A stretch of DNA of 64,000 nucleotides from Maratus speciosus (taxonomy: Eukaryota; Arthropoda; Arachnida; Araneae; Salticidae): NCBI GenBank assembly GCA_963932465.1, contig OZ010792.1:510803100-510867099 (forward strand). Direction: 5' to 3'. Position 1 is the first letter of the stretch. Each line of letters begins with the position of its first letter. Shown here piece after piece: positions 37,347 through 48,696 of the stretch. A program made the position numbers and the translations under genes. A model generated the notes under the pieces. It was given only the letters and a program-made list of their open reading frames with translations, made no database searches and was not told the DNA's origin.

Positions 37347-37408
37347 AAAGGGATTTAGCCGTTGCTATTCAAATGGCAGAAGCTTGCAATGCTAATACGG
37401 GAGAAAAG
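37347..37408 (+). other. Exon-like 62-nt island
   Basis: Bounded by an acceptor (ctattctgcag) and a donor (aaaag|gtattt). One frame is open and protein-like (RDLAVAIQMAEACNANTGEK). Spliced after exon 1 the frame is correct, but it ends in phase 0 whereas the 40349 exon needs phase 1, so inclusion would shift the frame. It could be a poison exon, an exon of another transcript, or chance. Confidence 0.2.
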
Positions 37409-39259
37409 GTATTTCATTAACGAAGTAATTTTACAGAAAGAATAAAAATGTAACTTTTAATTTGCAGTTGGATTTATCGTTGCGTGTTATTTACATTGTA
37501 TACATGTAATTGACATGCCGTCAAAAGAATAAAGCGATGGTTTTATGAATTTTTTTTATTTACTTCAAAAGAATGATCTATTCCACTTTTAAAAAAGCTT
37601 TTTTTTTTAGATGTCAAATTTTCAGATCTACACAAATTATGTAAAAGCAATTTTACGACTAGCTCCGTAATATTTCATTTAAAATTTTTATTAATTTAAA
37701 TTTTTCAACCTATTGAACTCAAAACACTAAGTCTGTAAGAATGAATGTCAAGATAATATTTGGAACACAAAATATGCAATGCTTATTTGATTAAAAAAAA
37801 TCCCACAAACAGAAAAATGGAAAGTGTGGGGCTGTCATGCGATAAGTGGAAAATGTCTTGATTCAGAACATGGGAAATGTATTTAAAACAAATTCTGAAA
37901 GTGTCTTTGAATTTATAATTTACGTATTGGAATTTTTTGTCGTTTTTTTTTCTGAAAGCAGTCTCGAAATATAAACAATTTTAGTGCACTATTTATCCAA
38001 TGTTGTACAGCATTGAGAAATCTGCTAGACTTACGTCTTGTGAGAATGTCTATTTTCAACGTTTCGCAATTATTTACCAGTTGTAATATTAGATTTACTT
38101 CCAGTAAAACATTGGTAAAATATATTAATTGCCTTAATATTTCTACTGTAATGCTTATGTAGAAAAATAGTGTAGTATGTACTGGTATTGCCATAAATAT
38201 TTCCACTGTGTTGGCAATGCTTTACAGTATTGGTATTGTAAATATTTCGCAAAGTATCAATATTGAGCCAATATTGTATTCTTCTAGTTATTTTCATAAT
38301 TGTTTTGTCTGCAGTGAGAAAAAGATTAAATTCGCCTGAAAATGCATCGCCGCATGAAATTTCTCTTAAATCATAAAATTGTTAGAAAGCTAGTATAGTG
38401 AAAACTTGCTTCTGAATCTTAATTTGTCTGTTCGGCATTTTTCCAGCCTGTTCAAAACTCAATTGTTTGTATACAATGTCAACTAGATCCTATCTACCTA
38501 AGAACAAATTTACTTTCGTAGAAAACAAATGATATGAACTAGCTTTTGAAAACAAGAATTCCTATCCCCTTATAAGGGGGATATATTGATACGGGCACGC
38601 TGAAAATCTCAAACGGACAAATTTTGATTAAAAAATTATTAATTAAAAGATTGATAAAAAAATTGACTATGAGATGTTTAGCCTTCCTAACATTTAATGA
38701 GTTATTTACTTTTTGATATATTTTTGGAAGTCCGTTTAAGGGTGTTCTCAAAACCGAAGAGGCAACTTTCTGACATAAGTTTTAATTCATTTTTGTTCGA
38801 AAATTCATGAAACTAGCTGGTGTTGCTGTTCGGAAACTATGTCATCGAGCTGTTTTTTCCCTTTTTTGCAAACACAATAGATCTTTCAGAAATTGTCAAA
38901 GTAGGCGTTTTGAACCGAATTTGCGCGCAAAGGAAGAGACTCAAGAGCGGGCGAAAAACATGTTTGTCACTATCAAAATTCCTAATAACTCAATAGGTAA
39001 TAGATTGATCAAAAAATAGAAAAAACAGTTCAGTTCCAAATCTTCCATGGCCAGGCTTTCCAATTTTATCTTTCCGTTAAAAAATGAATTTGTAAATGTG
39101 CCAAAACGTTTTGCGCTTGTTGAGCAGAGCAGTTAAGAGCAGCCTTAATATTTTTTTACTTTTGAAATTTCCCCCATAGACGGTAATGTAACGAAATATT
39201 TGAGTGAACCTGTAAATGAACTAAACAGGCTACACTTCATTTTCAATACCGAACATGCC
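37409..39259. other. Intron sequence, nothing firmly recognised
   Basis: AT-rich. Positions 38070-38300 contain several copies of 'aatattt.tactgtaatgc'-like words. No gene. Confidence 0.45.
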
Positions 39260-39596
39260 AGGTTAAACCTCTAAACATCGCACATTTTCAATTCTTATAC
39301 CATCGTATTGGGGAAAAAAATACTTATTAAATGCAATTTGTTTGAAAACAATCTAAATTTTTGTTTTTTAGCATCATTTCTTTAATTTTACCAGCTCAAG
39401 TACACCATTTCTGTAGAAAATAAAAGGAAAAAGTAATTGGATCTTTTTGCTGCCATTTTCCTCATAACTACTGAAAAAAAAGTAATTAAAGTACGTGCTA
39501 TTTTGAAAAGATTCCGATAAAACATGAAGCTATTGTAACCTAAACTTAATTTTAAGTATATTGATATTACAAACGAAGGTGTGCGAATCACTAGCC

Positions 39597-39636
<40 letters not shown>

Positions 39637-40000
39637 TGTAGTTTCTTGAAGGATGTCTTTTATTTATGTATTCAGCGTTAGTGACGTCATATGCGTACTT
39701 TACGAGGCTAACGAAAAAGACAGGCTACCGCGGTGGGTTCGATTCTTCTTTTTTTACAGACCGCTGGAGTCATGTGATGCTCGAATGCACCAATGAAGGT
39801 GTGCGAAAAGAGCATCACGTGACTCCAGCGGTCTGTAAAAAAAGAAGAATCTGACTCGCCGCGGTAGCCTGTCTTTCTCGTTAGCCTCGCGTACTTTACT
39901 GTAAAGGTTAAGACTGGATCATAAATGAGGAATTAGTCTTAATTTTTATTAAAGCGTGTTTAAGTCACAAAATTGAAATGTTTTGTACTATCTATATTAT
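39260..40000. repeat. Dispersed repeat family W, second copy, with MITE F inside
   Basis: It aligns with 5480-6130 (shared 'cctctaaacatcgca', 'ccatttctgtagaaa', 'ttaattttaagtat', 'attcagcg.tagtgacgtcat', 'aagactggatc.taaatg'). A 37-T run lies at 39599-39635. A third partial copy occurs at 40870-41070. Confidence 0.75.
39704..39888. mobile_element. Foldback MITE, Mutator-like, family F copy 2
   Basis: 185 bp, ends GAGGCTAACGAAAAAG and inverted complement, flanked by a perfect 11-bp duplication GCGTACTTTAC (39693-39703, 39889-39899). The arms are longer than in copy 1 and share the 'agcatcacgtgactccagcg' segment. Duplication length supports a Mutator-like origin. Confidence 0.9.
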
Positions 40001-40348
40001 ATACCTTTGTCATGAGGGGAGACTCTCTAAATTCTAGAAAAAGCAAAATTCCTGTTTCTAGTTCTTTTTTTTTTTTTTTTTTTTTTTAATTTGTTGTTCC
40101 CTTAGCATACTTGTGACCGAATCTTCACTGGGAAAGGAGTTCAAAAATGTCCTTTACTGGGATGAAATTGAATAATGTCTCTAATTTTTTTAATTCTGGA
40201 GAATTGCTTTATAGTGTACTTTAGTGAATAATGCTCGCCTAAATTTACACTGTTTTAGAACGAAGCCTAGTGTTATATCTTGATGAATTCGAAAATAAAA
40301 TGACCGGTATTTTAATTCTAATACTTTTCTAAACTTTTTCTTTTATAG

Positions 40349-40585
40349 AAGAGACAGACTTCCTTGCTCGAACTGACGATATTTATTTATTGCGTTTTCT
40401 CCGTGTGCGCAAGTTCGACTTGGAACGGGCCTACAAGTTGATGAAAGATCACTACAAGTTTCGAGCCAAAAATCCAGATTGCTTTCCGGCTCCGTCCACC
40501 ATTGAAAGAGTTTTGAAAGCGAACATTTTCAACTATCTACCTCACAGAGATCACTTAGGAAGAGCAATCTTTTTAGTCAAAATGG
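40349..40585 (+). CDS. CRAL-TRIO lipid-binding protein, second recognised coding exon
   Basis: 237 nt (79 codons), acceptor ttttatag, donor atgg|gtaaga, both phase 1. It encodes residues 54-133 counting from the ATG at 24423. The sequence contains LLRFLRVRKFDLERAY (about residues 67-82) and LMKDHYKFRAKNPDCF (84-99). This is the CRAL-TRIO N-terminal three-helix domain. It is followed by HRDHLGRAIFLVKMG, the entry strand of the lipid-binding lobe (family pattern 'D..GR.V...R.G'). The bulk of the CRAL-TRIO lobe and the ligand-lining residues lie in later exons that I did not find in 40.6-64 kb. Family identity is secure; the exact orthologue (clavesin versus TTPA-like) is not. Confidence 0.92.
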
Positions 40586-41663
40586 GTAAGAAACTTTTAC
40601 TCTGTAAATTATTTTGGTGAAATTATAAACTTTTTACGCTCCTCCTCCCCCCCCCCCCCCAAAAAAAATGCAATTTAACAAATTACAACGATCATTTGGA
40701 AAATGATTTTTTCAGACTAAAATTTAAGACATAAAAAATCGCACGGAGTTGATCATACAGTACGTACGCCATGGATTATTTTTCGGTACTGTAAATTTTT
40801 AAACTTCTACGGAGCTGGTCATACATTACGCACGCCATGGATTAGACATTCCTGGACCAATTTTAAATGAAATTTCATTTTTAAACTTCAAAACATCCCA
40901 CAGTATTACTTTTTACACAGTCTCATAGAGAAAATGTACTTTTAAATGCAATTTGTTTTGAAAGCCGTATCTCAATTTGAGTTATTTTTTTTTTTTCTTT
41001 TGTCAGTGGCAACAGAAGTATCCATCTCTGTTGAAAGTAAAGGGAAAATACAGGTTACTGTATAGACCAATCAGAAAACCAATAAAACGCTTCGGATATG
41101 TTTTTGATTTCCTGCTCTGACGGACAATAACAATTTTTCAAAATGGTTAAAAAAAACTTCAAAAATTTGCCAGGGACTTCTGGCCCACCCTGTAATAGCG
41201 TACAAATCCCTCTTCTGTAAAGTTCTTGAAATACAGCTGAAATCTTGGGTGAATTTAAACTCTTCACAATTTTTTACGCCATAAGTTTTTAACGATTAAA
41301 GCATTCTTTTGGTTTTCACTACAATCCTAGAGAGAATCTTAAAGAGGTGTGTTTGGGGGGGGGGGGGGGGGACCGCCGGGTAGCGGCTTTCTCGCCAGAG
41401 ATAGTAACCAGAGACTAAGCTATTTGTAAATAGCTCTGTTACTTGTTGGAAATGAAATATTTTAAACATGTTGAATTTCTAACGTACTGAACAAATTTTG
41501 ATAAAATTTAAATGGGCAAATTAGTGTCCTCTTTAAATTAAAAATCGATAAATACATACGCATCGAATTGAGAACCTTCTCCTTCTTTTGAAGTACGTTT
41601 AAAAAAAAAAAAAAAATTATATAGGGTATCCCTCACCCCTGTTCAACAGCGGATTGCTAAATA
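40586..41663. other. Probable intron; homopolymers and partial repeat W
   Basis: A C-run/A-run junction near 40650, the W fragment at 40870-41070 and a G-run at about 41356-41371. No exon recognised. Confidence 0.5.
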
Positions 41664-42091
41664 CAGTAGAACCTCTATTATCCGAAATAATTGGGATCGA
41701 CCCTCTTTCGGAAAACCGAAATTTTCGGATAATCGAGAATGCTTAAATTTTAAGATTAAGGAGAAATATATGGTAAGAAGTGCTTAATAAAAATAAAGCA
41801 ATAGAAACAAGAATAAATTACCTGAATTTTAATTTTGAAATTAAGTAAAAGCTTCAGAATTGCTAATTTGTTCGTTCCACTCCACAGCTTACGGGAACTA
41901 AAGTTAAATTCAAAGGAATTCTAAGAAAGGAGATCAAAAATATTTCAATGCACACGTGTTCGGAAAGGACCTCTTGCACACAAGGAATGATAGTTTAAAA
42001 AACATATAAGATTCCAAAATGGATTTTGCACACAAGAAATGTGATAGTTAAAAAAGCTTTAAAATTGTGTCTCGGTTGAGAGATTGTACTG
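41664..42091. mobile_element. Pogo/Tigger-type MITE, family U
   Basis: Left end CAGTAGAACCTCTATTATCC, right end complement CAGTACAATCTCTC, TA on both sides (41662, 42092). Inner arm 'ttttcggataatcgag'. 428 bp, no transposase remains. Confidence 0.8.
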
Positions 42092-42421
42092 TAGTTACTT
42101 TTAGAAAGGTATGCTTTCAACTGTAAAAAAAACTTCCAAATGTCAATTTTAGAAGTAATTTTAAATTAATGGTTATATTTTTTAAAGTTGGCATTTTTTT
42201 CATTTACGGCAAAAAATGAAATCTTTTCTTTCGATATTGCATTTTCCAAAAGTTATTTTACGAAAATAGCCATTTTGGCTTACCTGGCTTCTAAGACTAA
42301 ATTTTCCACATTTTGCAATTGGAAGCATTAATCTCAAACTAATGGTTAAGGGGGGGGGGGGGTTAGCTATTGAACATTGATAAGAGGGGGGCACCCTGTA
42401 CACCCTATTAGCTATATTTAA

Positions 42422-42643
42422 CCCTTGGACAACGGACAGAGTACGTACATTCCACTGACCGATAGCGGGGCTGCCACTGGAGATAATATTCTATTCGTAT
42501 GTCTTAAAAAAAAAATTTCTTCCAAGGCAATTTGTAGATTTACAACTATGTATTTGTAAATAGCGGTACGAAAAAAATATGGTTGCCATTGGCAGCACTG
42601 CTGTCGGCCAGTGTGAAGTATGTTCCGGTCCACAGTCAAAGGG
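42422..42643. mobile_element. TTAA-flanked MITE, family S
   Basis: 222 bp, ends CCCTTGGACAACGGAC and inverted GTCCACAGTCAAAGGG, TTAA at 42418 and 42644. The arms extend inwards ('acattccactgacc' versus 'ggccagtgtgaagtatgt'). Confidence 0.85.
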
Positions 42644-42647
42644 TTAA

Positions 42648-44350
42648 ATACTTTAATGTAAAGCAAGTGCCACCGTAGGTTAAACGCGGAACTGTAACAT
42701 TTGTATAGCTTTCTTCTTGTCCAATTGTTTTAATTAAAAATAGTTTTCTAGTCTTTGTTTCTTTTGTTAACCACGTCTTTCGAATAAAAATATTTCGTAA
42801 TTTGTATAGTATTGTATTCCACATCCAATTTAAAGAAATTGTAACACATTTATTCAAACCGTTTTAATCCATTAAAACTAAGATTGCTAGAACAGTGTTC
42901 CTAAGCCACTTTGGGTCGGCCATTCAGCGACAATTTGATTTTTATTAAGAACTAGCAACGTAGCAGCCTGAGTGTTTCATTTAAATTGCATGATATTTAG
43001 ATTTCGTAAATTTAGAAAATTCTAATATTAAAGTGAAAATCTACAATGCGTTAATTTTCTCTAATTGCATTCAATTTCATTCGTCAATCATTTCGTTCTT
43101 TCACGATCTGGCTTCTAATTTCGGAACTAATGGAATAAAAATGGTAATTTTGACAACTTTTATAGTTATTTGTACGAACTTGTACCAATAATTCCGATTT
43201 GTGAATTTAAATAAATGCTGTATAAAACTAGGAATTTTTAATCTTTTGCACTAAACCATTAAGCGGCCTTTGAGAAAGGTAGCTGCCATTTTAAAGAATT
43301 TGTTTAAATTAGTCTTGTAAAGAGGGGACAATAAATATCTGTTAACGCAAGTAGTTTAAATTTAACTCGCTTGGTTGAATGTAAAACAGTCACCATGGAA
43401 GGATTTCTTTAATTTTACTTTTTCCAAATGTGGATGTATAAATTTCCTTTTTTAATTTTCTTGAAATGAAATTTTCTTTTTCAATAGATTTAAATAAAAT
43501 AGCAATATTAAGACAATGACATCAATAAAAGTATCCTTATTTACCCTTTACACCATTTTATTTACAACATTGAAAAAATTTAGTTACTATCATCAGAAAT
43601 TTTTGTTAAAGCCGCAAGAAAATATGATTTCACATTCAGAGTTATTAGCATACATCTGAGAAGTCAACTAGCGTTAGTTCCATCCCGCAACATTCCATAT
43701 TGTAGGAGTAGTTATGAAATAAATGCACTTACATTAGATACTTATTAGTAAGATCTATTTTTATTCATTGAAGGTATAGTAGATATTTTTTTTATTAATC
43801 CTCGACAGAGAACATCATTATGGAATATTAGTACTTTATATTCAGTTAACACTTAAAAAGACCGGAAATTTTACTCAAGTTTTATAAAAAAAAAATTTAC
43901 ATAGTAATTATTTAAATCTAGCATACTTAACATTTTTCTTTGTCTTTTAATTATAGTAGTTTCCCAACTACAGCTAGACCTTTTATTAATATTTAAGTTT
44001 ATTATAAATTTCTTGCTCATCTTAAGTCTTATCTTAAAATTTAACTTCTTTCCTTTTTTATTCTTAACTTAATATTTTCTCCTTAATTATTTTTTTCCTC
44101 TAAGTAGTTCTTAACTACAGTTTAACTTTTCCCAATGGCTCACAAAACATAAGATATTTAAATTCCTAGTCTGGGTGTTAAGCTGATATCAGCTAGGAAA
44201 CCCTTCAATGCTGCTCACCTGTTCAGCACTTGTTGTCTTTTAAACTTATTTTACAAAGAAACTTCTGGTTCGAACCGAAATATATTCATATGGTAGGAGT
44301 CAAAATGACCCCTCGCGGTCTTTTTAGTGTTAAAATTAAGTTACAAGTTA
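42648..44350. other. No gene recognised
   Basis: Strongly AT-rich, especially 43500-44150. No element ends or coding signal seen. Confidence 0.5.
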
Positions 44351-44379
44351 AAAATCTGAAACTGTTTGACTTTGCTATT

Positions 44380-45048
44380 TGTTTGGAGCTGTTAGAAATT
44401 TGGAATGGCTGTTACTTTAGAGACATGCTCGCTCAGCAGTTTTTAAAAATTTGAAATTAAAAAAGATGCAGTAGCAACAAATGTTCTAAAATTGATTCCT
44501 TTAATACAGTTGGTATTGGAATTTGGCATGAGGGTTACTTTTAAGATGTAAATGCTCGCCAAGAACGGTTTAGAAGAAAAATTCAAAATTTAAGAGGGTT
44601 GATATGAGCGGAAACTTGCTACAAACTTTTCTAAATTAAGATTTAGTTCGAATTGTTAAGGTTAGAAACTTAAAATAATGTAGTAGTTACTTTTACGATG
44701 CAGATGCTCAGTATAGTTAAAAATTCGAAATTTAAAGGTATGAAACAAGCAGGAAATGTTCTAAATTGAGATTTATTTAGAATCGTTGAGAGAAAAAATA
44801 ACACGCCACATTTTAAAATTCGGAGTCGGTCTTAGTTTTTAGAAAAATTCTAAATTTTAAAAGGATGCAGTAGCTAAAGCCGTCCTAAAATTGGAATTTT
44901 TGTGATGCTGCTGAGGCTAGAAACATAATTTGTTTTAGTAGTTATTTTTAAGATACAAATGCGTCTTAAAACAATGTCTAAAATCTAAATTTTAAAAAGG
45001 TGAAATGAGCTTAAAACATTCTAAAATGCGATTTATCCGATTGTTATA
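44380..45048. repeat. Array of diverged ~150-bp units, part 1
   Basis: Recurring order of motifs: 'gttactttta.gatg.aaatgctcg', 'aaaattt.aaatttaaaa.g', 'caaatgttctaaa.ttgagatt', 'gaattgtta.ggctagaaac'. Units start near 44405, 44530, 44690 and 44935. The array resumes at 45614-45880 after two MITE insertions, and diverged relatives appear at 56330-56640. Confidence 0.7.
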
Positions 45049-45400
45049 GACCGGGAGGCGTCAGCACAATCACCTCAGTTCACGGTTGAAATTCCAGAAT
45101 TAAAACTACTCTCATATTGAAACACATTCGATCTGCCAAGTCATCTTGGCGGAAAGCACCTGAAAACCAAATTTTTGCGATTCACCCATATGTTCACCAT
45201 TGTTTTCCTGCACCGAAAGGTATGGAAGATTATGGATGCAAGAAAACACAATGGTAAACCTTAAAATCAGATTTTCAGATGTTTTCCACAAAGATGACTT
45301 GGCAGACAGATTGCGTTTTAATATACGAATCGCGTTATAACCAATTCTGGAATTTCAGCCGTGAACTCTAAGTGATTATCTATGCTGCCGCCTCCCAGTC
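45049..45400. mobile_element. TA-flanked foldback MITE, family O
   Basis: 352 bp; ends GACCGGGAGGCGTCAGCA and inverted counterpart CGCCTCCCAGTC, TA at 45047 and 45401. Arms of about 150 bp, e.g. 'agttcacggttgaaattcc' against 'gaatttcagccgtgaact'. It is inserted in the 150-bp unit array. Confidence 0.9.
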
Positions 45401-45406
45401 TATTAA

Positions 45407-45609
45407 CCCCTTGTGGGGCAAGCAATTACGTTTGTGAAATGCTGAATTCCCACCGGAATCTTTGAAAAATTCTATATTTCAAAATAAGTAAAAGCGATAT
45501 TACGGCTTTTTTCCACCAAAGTTAGAAAAGTAAAATTTAATAATTTTTCTGGTGTAAAACTTCATTAATCGTAGGTGGTATATAATATATACCGGTGCCC
45601 CTCGAGGGG
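45407..45609. mobile_element. TTAA-flanked MITE, family N copy 2
   Basis: Ends CCCCTTGTGGGGC and inverted GCCCCTCGAGGGG, TTAA at 45403 and 45610. It begins immediately after the TA of element O. The interior is nearly identical to copy 1 at 35401. Confidence 0.9.
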
Positions 45610-45613
45610 TTAA

Positions 45614-45880
45614 GGATATAAACTTTAAATTTAACATACCTTTTTCTTTAGAGACGTAAATGCATTCTCAGAAGTTTTAGAAATTTAAGTGTGCAACAGT
45701 GAAAAAGTTCTAAAATTGAGATTTCTTGATACAGTTTATATAGAAGTTTGGAATTTGGCGTAGTAGTTATTTTTATGATGCAAATGCTAGCTAAGAACTG
45801 TTTCTAAAGCATTTCGAAAGAAATGATTGTAAAACATTCAAACACATTTTAAATTAAGATTCAGTTTGAATTTTTTCTCA
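45614..45880. repeat. Array of ~150-bp units, part 2
   Basis: It continues the motif order of 44380-45048 ('gtagttatttttatgatgcaaatgctagc', 'cattttaaattaagatt'), split from it by elements O and N2. Confidence 0.65.
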
Positions 45881-45884
45881 TTAA

Positions 45885-46082
45885 CCCCTTGAGGGGCAAG
45901 CAAAAAAGTCTAAATATTGAATTCTCACCGGAATAACCGAAAAATTTTATTTTTAAATAAGGAAAAGCAATTTTTCAACGATTTTCCTCCAAAGTTAAAA
46001 ACATAAAATTTACTTAACATTTTCTGGTGAGAATCTTGTTTAAATTAGGTGGGATATATTTTATCCCACCGCCCCTCAAGGG
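45885..46082. mobile_element. TTAA-type MITE, family N copy 3
   Basis: Ends CCCCTTGAGGGGC and inverted GCCCCTCAAGGG, left flank TTAA, right flank ATAA (decayed). The interior is more diverged than copies 1 and 2 but keeps the palindrome 'ggtgggatatattttatccc'. Confidence 0.85.
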
Positions 46083-46103
46083 ATAAATCTCATGTTTGCC
46101 TAA

Positions 46104-47512
46104 TCTAATATTAAAATTGAGAAATTCTATATAAATCCAGTTTGGAAGCCAGAATTGTGAAATGTTATATGTGTATTAAAACACGGCCGAGGCAACTAAA
46201 GTAATCTGGAATCGAAATAATTTATAGTTCATTTTTAATTAATAAAAAAAACAGCCATTTAACAGCAAATTCCTATCAAATTTAAACATTTTTCGTTATA
46301 GCTGTTGCCAACAATTAGAAATCCAAAATAAAATTCTTAGCACAACACTTTTCTATTGCAAGATTTCTACGTTTAAAATGAGTTTGAGGAATTAAAGTGA
46401 ATATTACGTCATATTGGAAATATAATAGACGTCAGGTGAATTATGTAACATCATATGGGTTTGAAAAAACTTATTGAAGCGTTATAAAAACCCGATTATG
46501 GAAATATTGGCACTTTTAACATTTTCAAGTTCTCTGAATTTGTTTTCGTCATTTTAAAATCTATTCCATATACGTGCGTGAATTTCCACAAAGGTTTAGG
46601 TCCCTAGAGCTTAGTGAAGAACTGAAATAACTTCAGATTTTTCTAAATTCATAGAATTTTTGTACTTGCCATTTTTCTTTAATCATGAAGAAAATATTTA
46701 AATAACAAAATACTCGGAAACAACTTTTCATCAAAAGGTATTAATGTGTCTCAATCCAGGTCAGATTATATTTAATAAATGGGTAATCTGTCGTCCGGAT
46801 TAAATGGAAAAAAATAATTTATTAATAGCGAATTTCGTAATAGCGAAATTTACGAAAATTAACACGCAATTGTGAATTTTTTAAAATTCAAAATAAACCC
46901 CTTTAGCTCGCAGGCTTTGATAGCCTGCGAGCTGATGTGCCCGCAGATTCTGTATGTACGTATAACTCTTGATAGAAATATCCGATTTGCTTCAATTTTT
47001 TTTTCTGGGTTCATTCTCATAAGGCGCTTCTTAGATTAGTTTCGGGGGTTCATTGGTTAAGTATAAAGGGGGTAAGGAGAGCTAATCCCCCTTAACTTAG
47101 ATAAATGGGTTTTTCATGCAGAATTATCAGATTTGCTTCAATTTTGGTATACTGGTTAACTCTGATAAGGCACTTCCCTGATTAGATTTGGAGATCCATT
47201 GTTTAAGCATAAAAGGGCGACTGGGGGGGGGGGTTAATACCCCTTAATTTAGATAAATGGGTTTTCTTATCGGATTCGCTTCAAATTTGGTATACAGATT
47301 TATAAGGCGCTTCCTTGATTAGATCTGGAGGCTCATTGGTTAAGAATAAAGATGTAGGACAAGGTGTGTGTGTGTGTGGGGGGGGGGTAATCCCTTTATT
47401 TTTCGAATGGCATTATTCATTGAAGTAAGAGTATAATATACAATTAGTGTGAACACTAAGTGGACACTTCTTTTAAATTAAGTTTCCAGGCAACGCCTGG
47501 TACTTCAGCTAG
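46104..47512 (+). mobile_element. Non-autonomous Helitron, copy 1
   Basis: It begins A|TCTAATATTAAAATTGAG and ends in a hairpin (CCAGGCAACGCCTGG) followed by TACTTCAG and CTAG|T. TC and CTAG ends with an A/T insertion site are diagnostic of Helitrons. 1409 bp. The first 200 bp match 50608-50675 joined to 55213-55340. The 3' third has three ~150-bp tandem units (46952, 47114, 47266). No Rep/helicase coding sequence. Confidence 0.85.
46952..47410 (+). repeat. Three ~150-bp tandem units in Helitron copy 1
   Basis: Shared words 'atttgcttcaattt', 'ataaggcgcttcctt', 'ttggttaag.ataaa', 'taatccc.tta'. Each holds a G-run of different length. A short GT microsatellite lies at about 47365-47380. Confidence 0.75.
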
Positions 47513-48260
47513 TGCAGTATAAGAATGAAGTTGGCCAAAATTTTAGGGCTAGGTGCGCATTATACAGGGAATATCTTCAACTGTTTGAAACCGTCATGCA
47601 TTCTTTCACGAAGTCTCTCAATATAACGTTAGATATTGCACGAATACAACTGTGCGAATACTGAAATAGTAAGTCAAAAGTAATTGCACTTTGGCCCCGC
47701 ACTGTAGTTTGAGAAAATTCGCAATTACTCACTTCTGAGATTTGACAGATAACCGGAAAAAATTAACCTATTGGTGTTAAGCTGTGATCACATGTACTAT
47801 CCTATCATAAGTAATATATTTCCTCTTTAAGCAGGTTTTTTAAGAGGAAGTGTCTTAAAATTCGCCATGTGATATTTTACCTTTGTCAATGACTATGCAT
47901 CTCCTAAGATAGATATTGTGCCTCTAATTCTACCAATCTGAGAATTTTAAAATAGTTGTACTCTGGCTTTACGCTATTGTTTAAAACACCTAATGGGAGT
48001 TGGCACCTTAAAAATATTGAAGTGTCGTAAATTTTTCGGATTTTATCATACCATGTTACTTTAGACATAGGGCTGTCCAACCCGGCGGTCACCATGGCGC
48101 CCTTCGAAGGATTTCTTGGCATCCTTTCGAATGTTTCCTGTTGCTACCTTTTTAAAATATATAATAAATTTTTAAAAACTTTTAAATATTGTTTGAAAGT
48201 TTTTTGTTATCGTAGGCAGCATCAAGGTTTGTGGCTCTTTGAGACTAATAGTTTTGTCCT
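47513..48260. other. No gene recognised
   Basis: Near 48069 'agggctgtccaacccggcgg' resembles a hAT terminus, but no partner end was found. Otherwise AT-rich. Confidence 0.45.
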
Positions 48261-48264
48261 TTAA

Positions 48265-48692
48265 CCCTTTATGTACTGAATTCATGAAAATTTTTATCTC
48301 CTGAAGCATTTTTTGTGAATTTTTGAAACTACTTTAGAAAATTTAATCATCTATTAAATTTTAGGATTGAAGGATTAAATTTAAATTTAGAGGAATTTTG
48401 TGCAATGTTTATAACCCCCACTCGAATATTTTATTTTAAATAGTTTTCTTGATATTTTGTAGAATTAGGAAATGTACAAATGTTTTTAGAAATATTTCAG
48501 AATCTGAAAAAATGCAAAGGCAAAAGAAATCCTTTTTAAAAATATTTTTTGTAACCGATAATGCTTTTGGAACATGATAAAGTAACGCATCTACCTCATT
48601 TTAAACTGTATTACTACTAATCTATGTATTAAATGAATTTTATACAAAGTTATTTTATTGGTACTCATAAGTACCGTCAGTAGATAAAGGGT
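48265..48692. mobile_element. TTAA-flanked MITE, family X copy 1
   Basis: Ends CCCTTTATGTACTGA and inverted TCAGTAGATAAAGGG. TTAA at 48261 on the left; on the right it shares TTAA 48693-48696 with the start of MITE H copy 3. An inverted partial copy lies at 59640-59953. Confidence 0.8.
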
Positions 48693-48696
48693 TTAA

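Larger units (their letters stand above)
24583..40348 (+). other. 15.8-kb phase-1 intron of the CRAL-TRIO gene
   Basis: Donor gtgagt at 24583 and acceptor ttttatag at 40341-40348. The joined codon is G+AA (Glu). The intron is largely repeats: a tandem duplication, hAT, TTAA and TA MITEs, an F-type foldback and long homopolymers. It also holds two exon-like islands (25287-25355, 37347-37408). Other exons of the same gene, skipped in the simplest splice, cannot be excluded. Confidence 0.75.

Noticed and set aside
41055..42857. Several minus-strand frames of 67-82 codons
   Set aside because: Low-complexity translations of AT-rich sequence and MITEs; no recognisable domain.
48069..48120. hAT element beginning 'agggctgtccaaccc'
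   Set aside because: Only one possible end was seen, with no inverted partner or 8-bp duplication.
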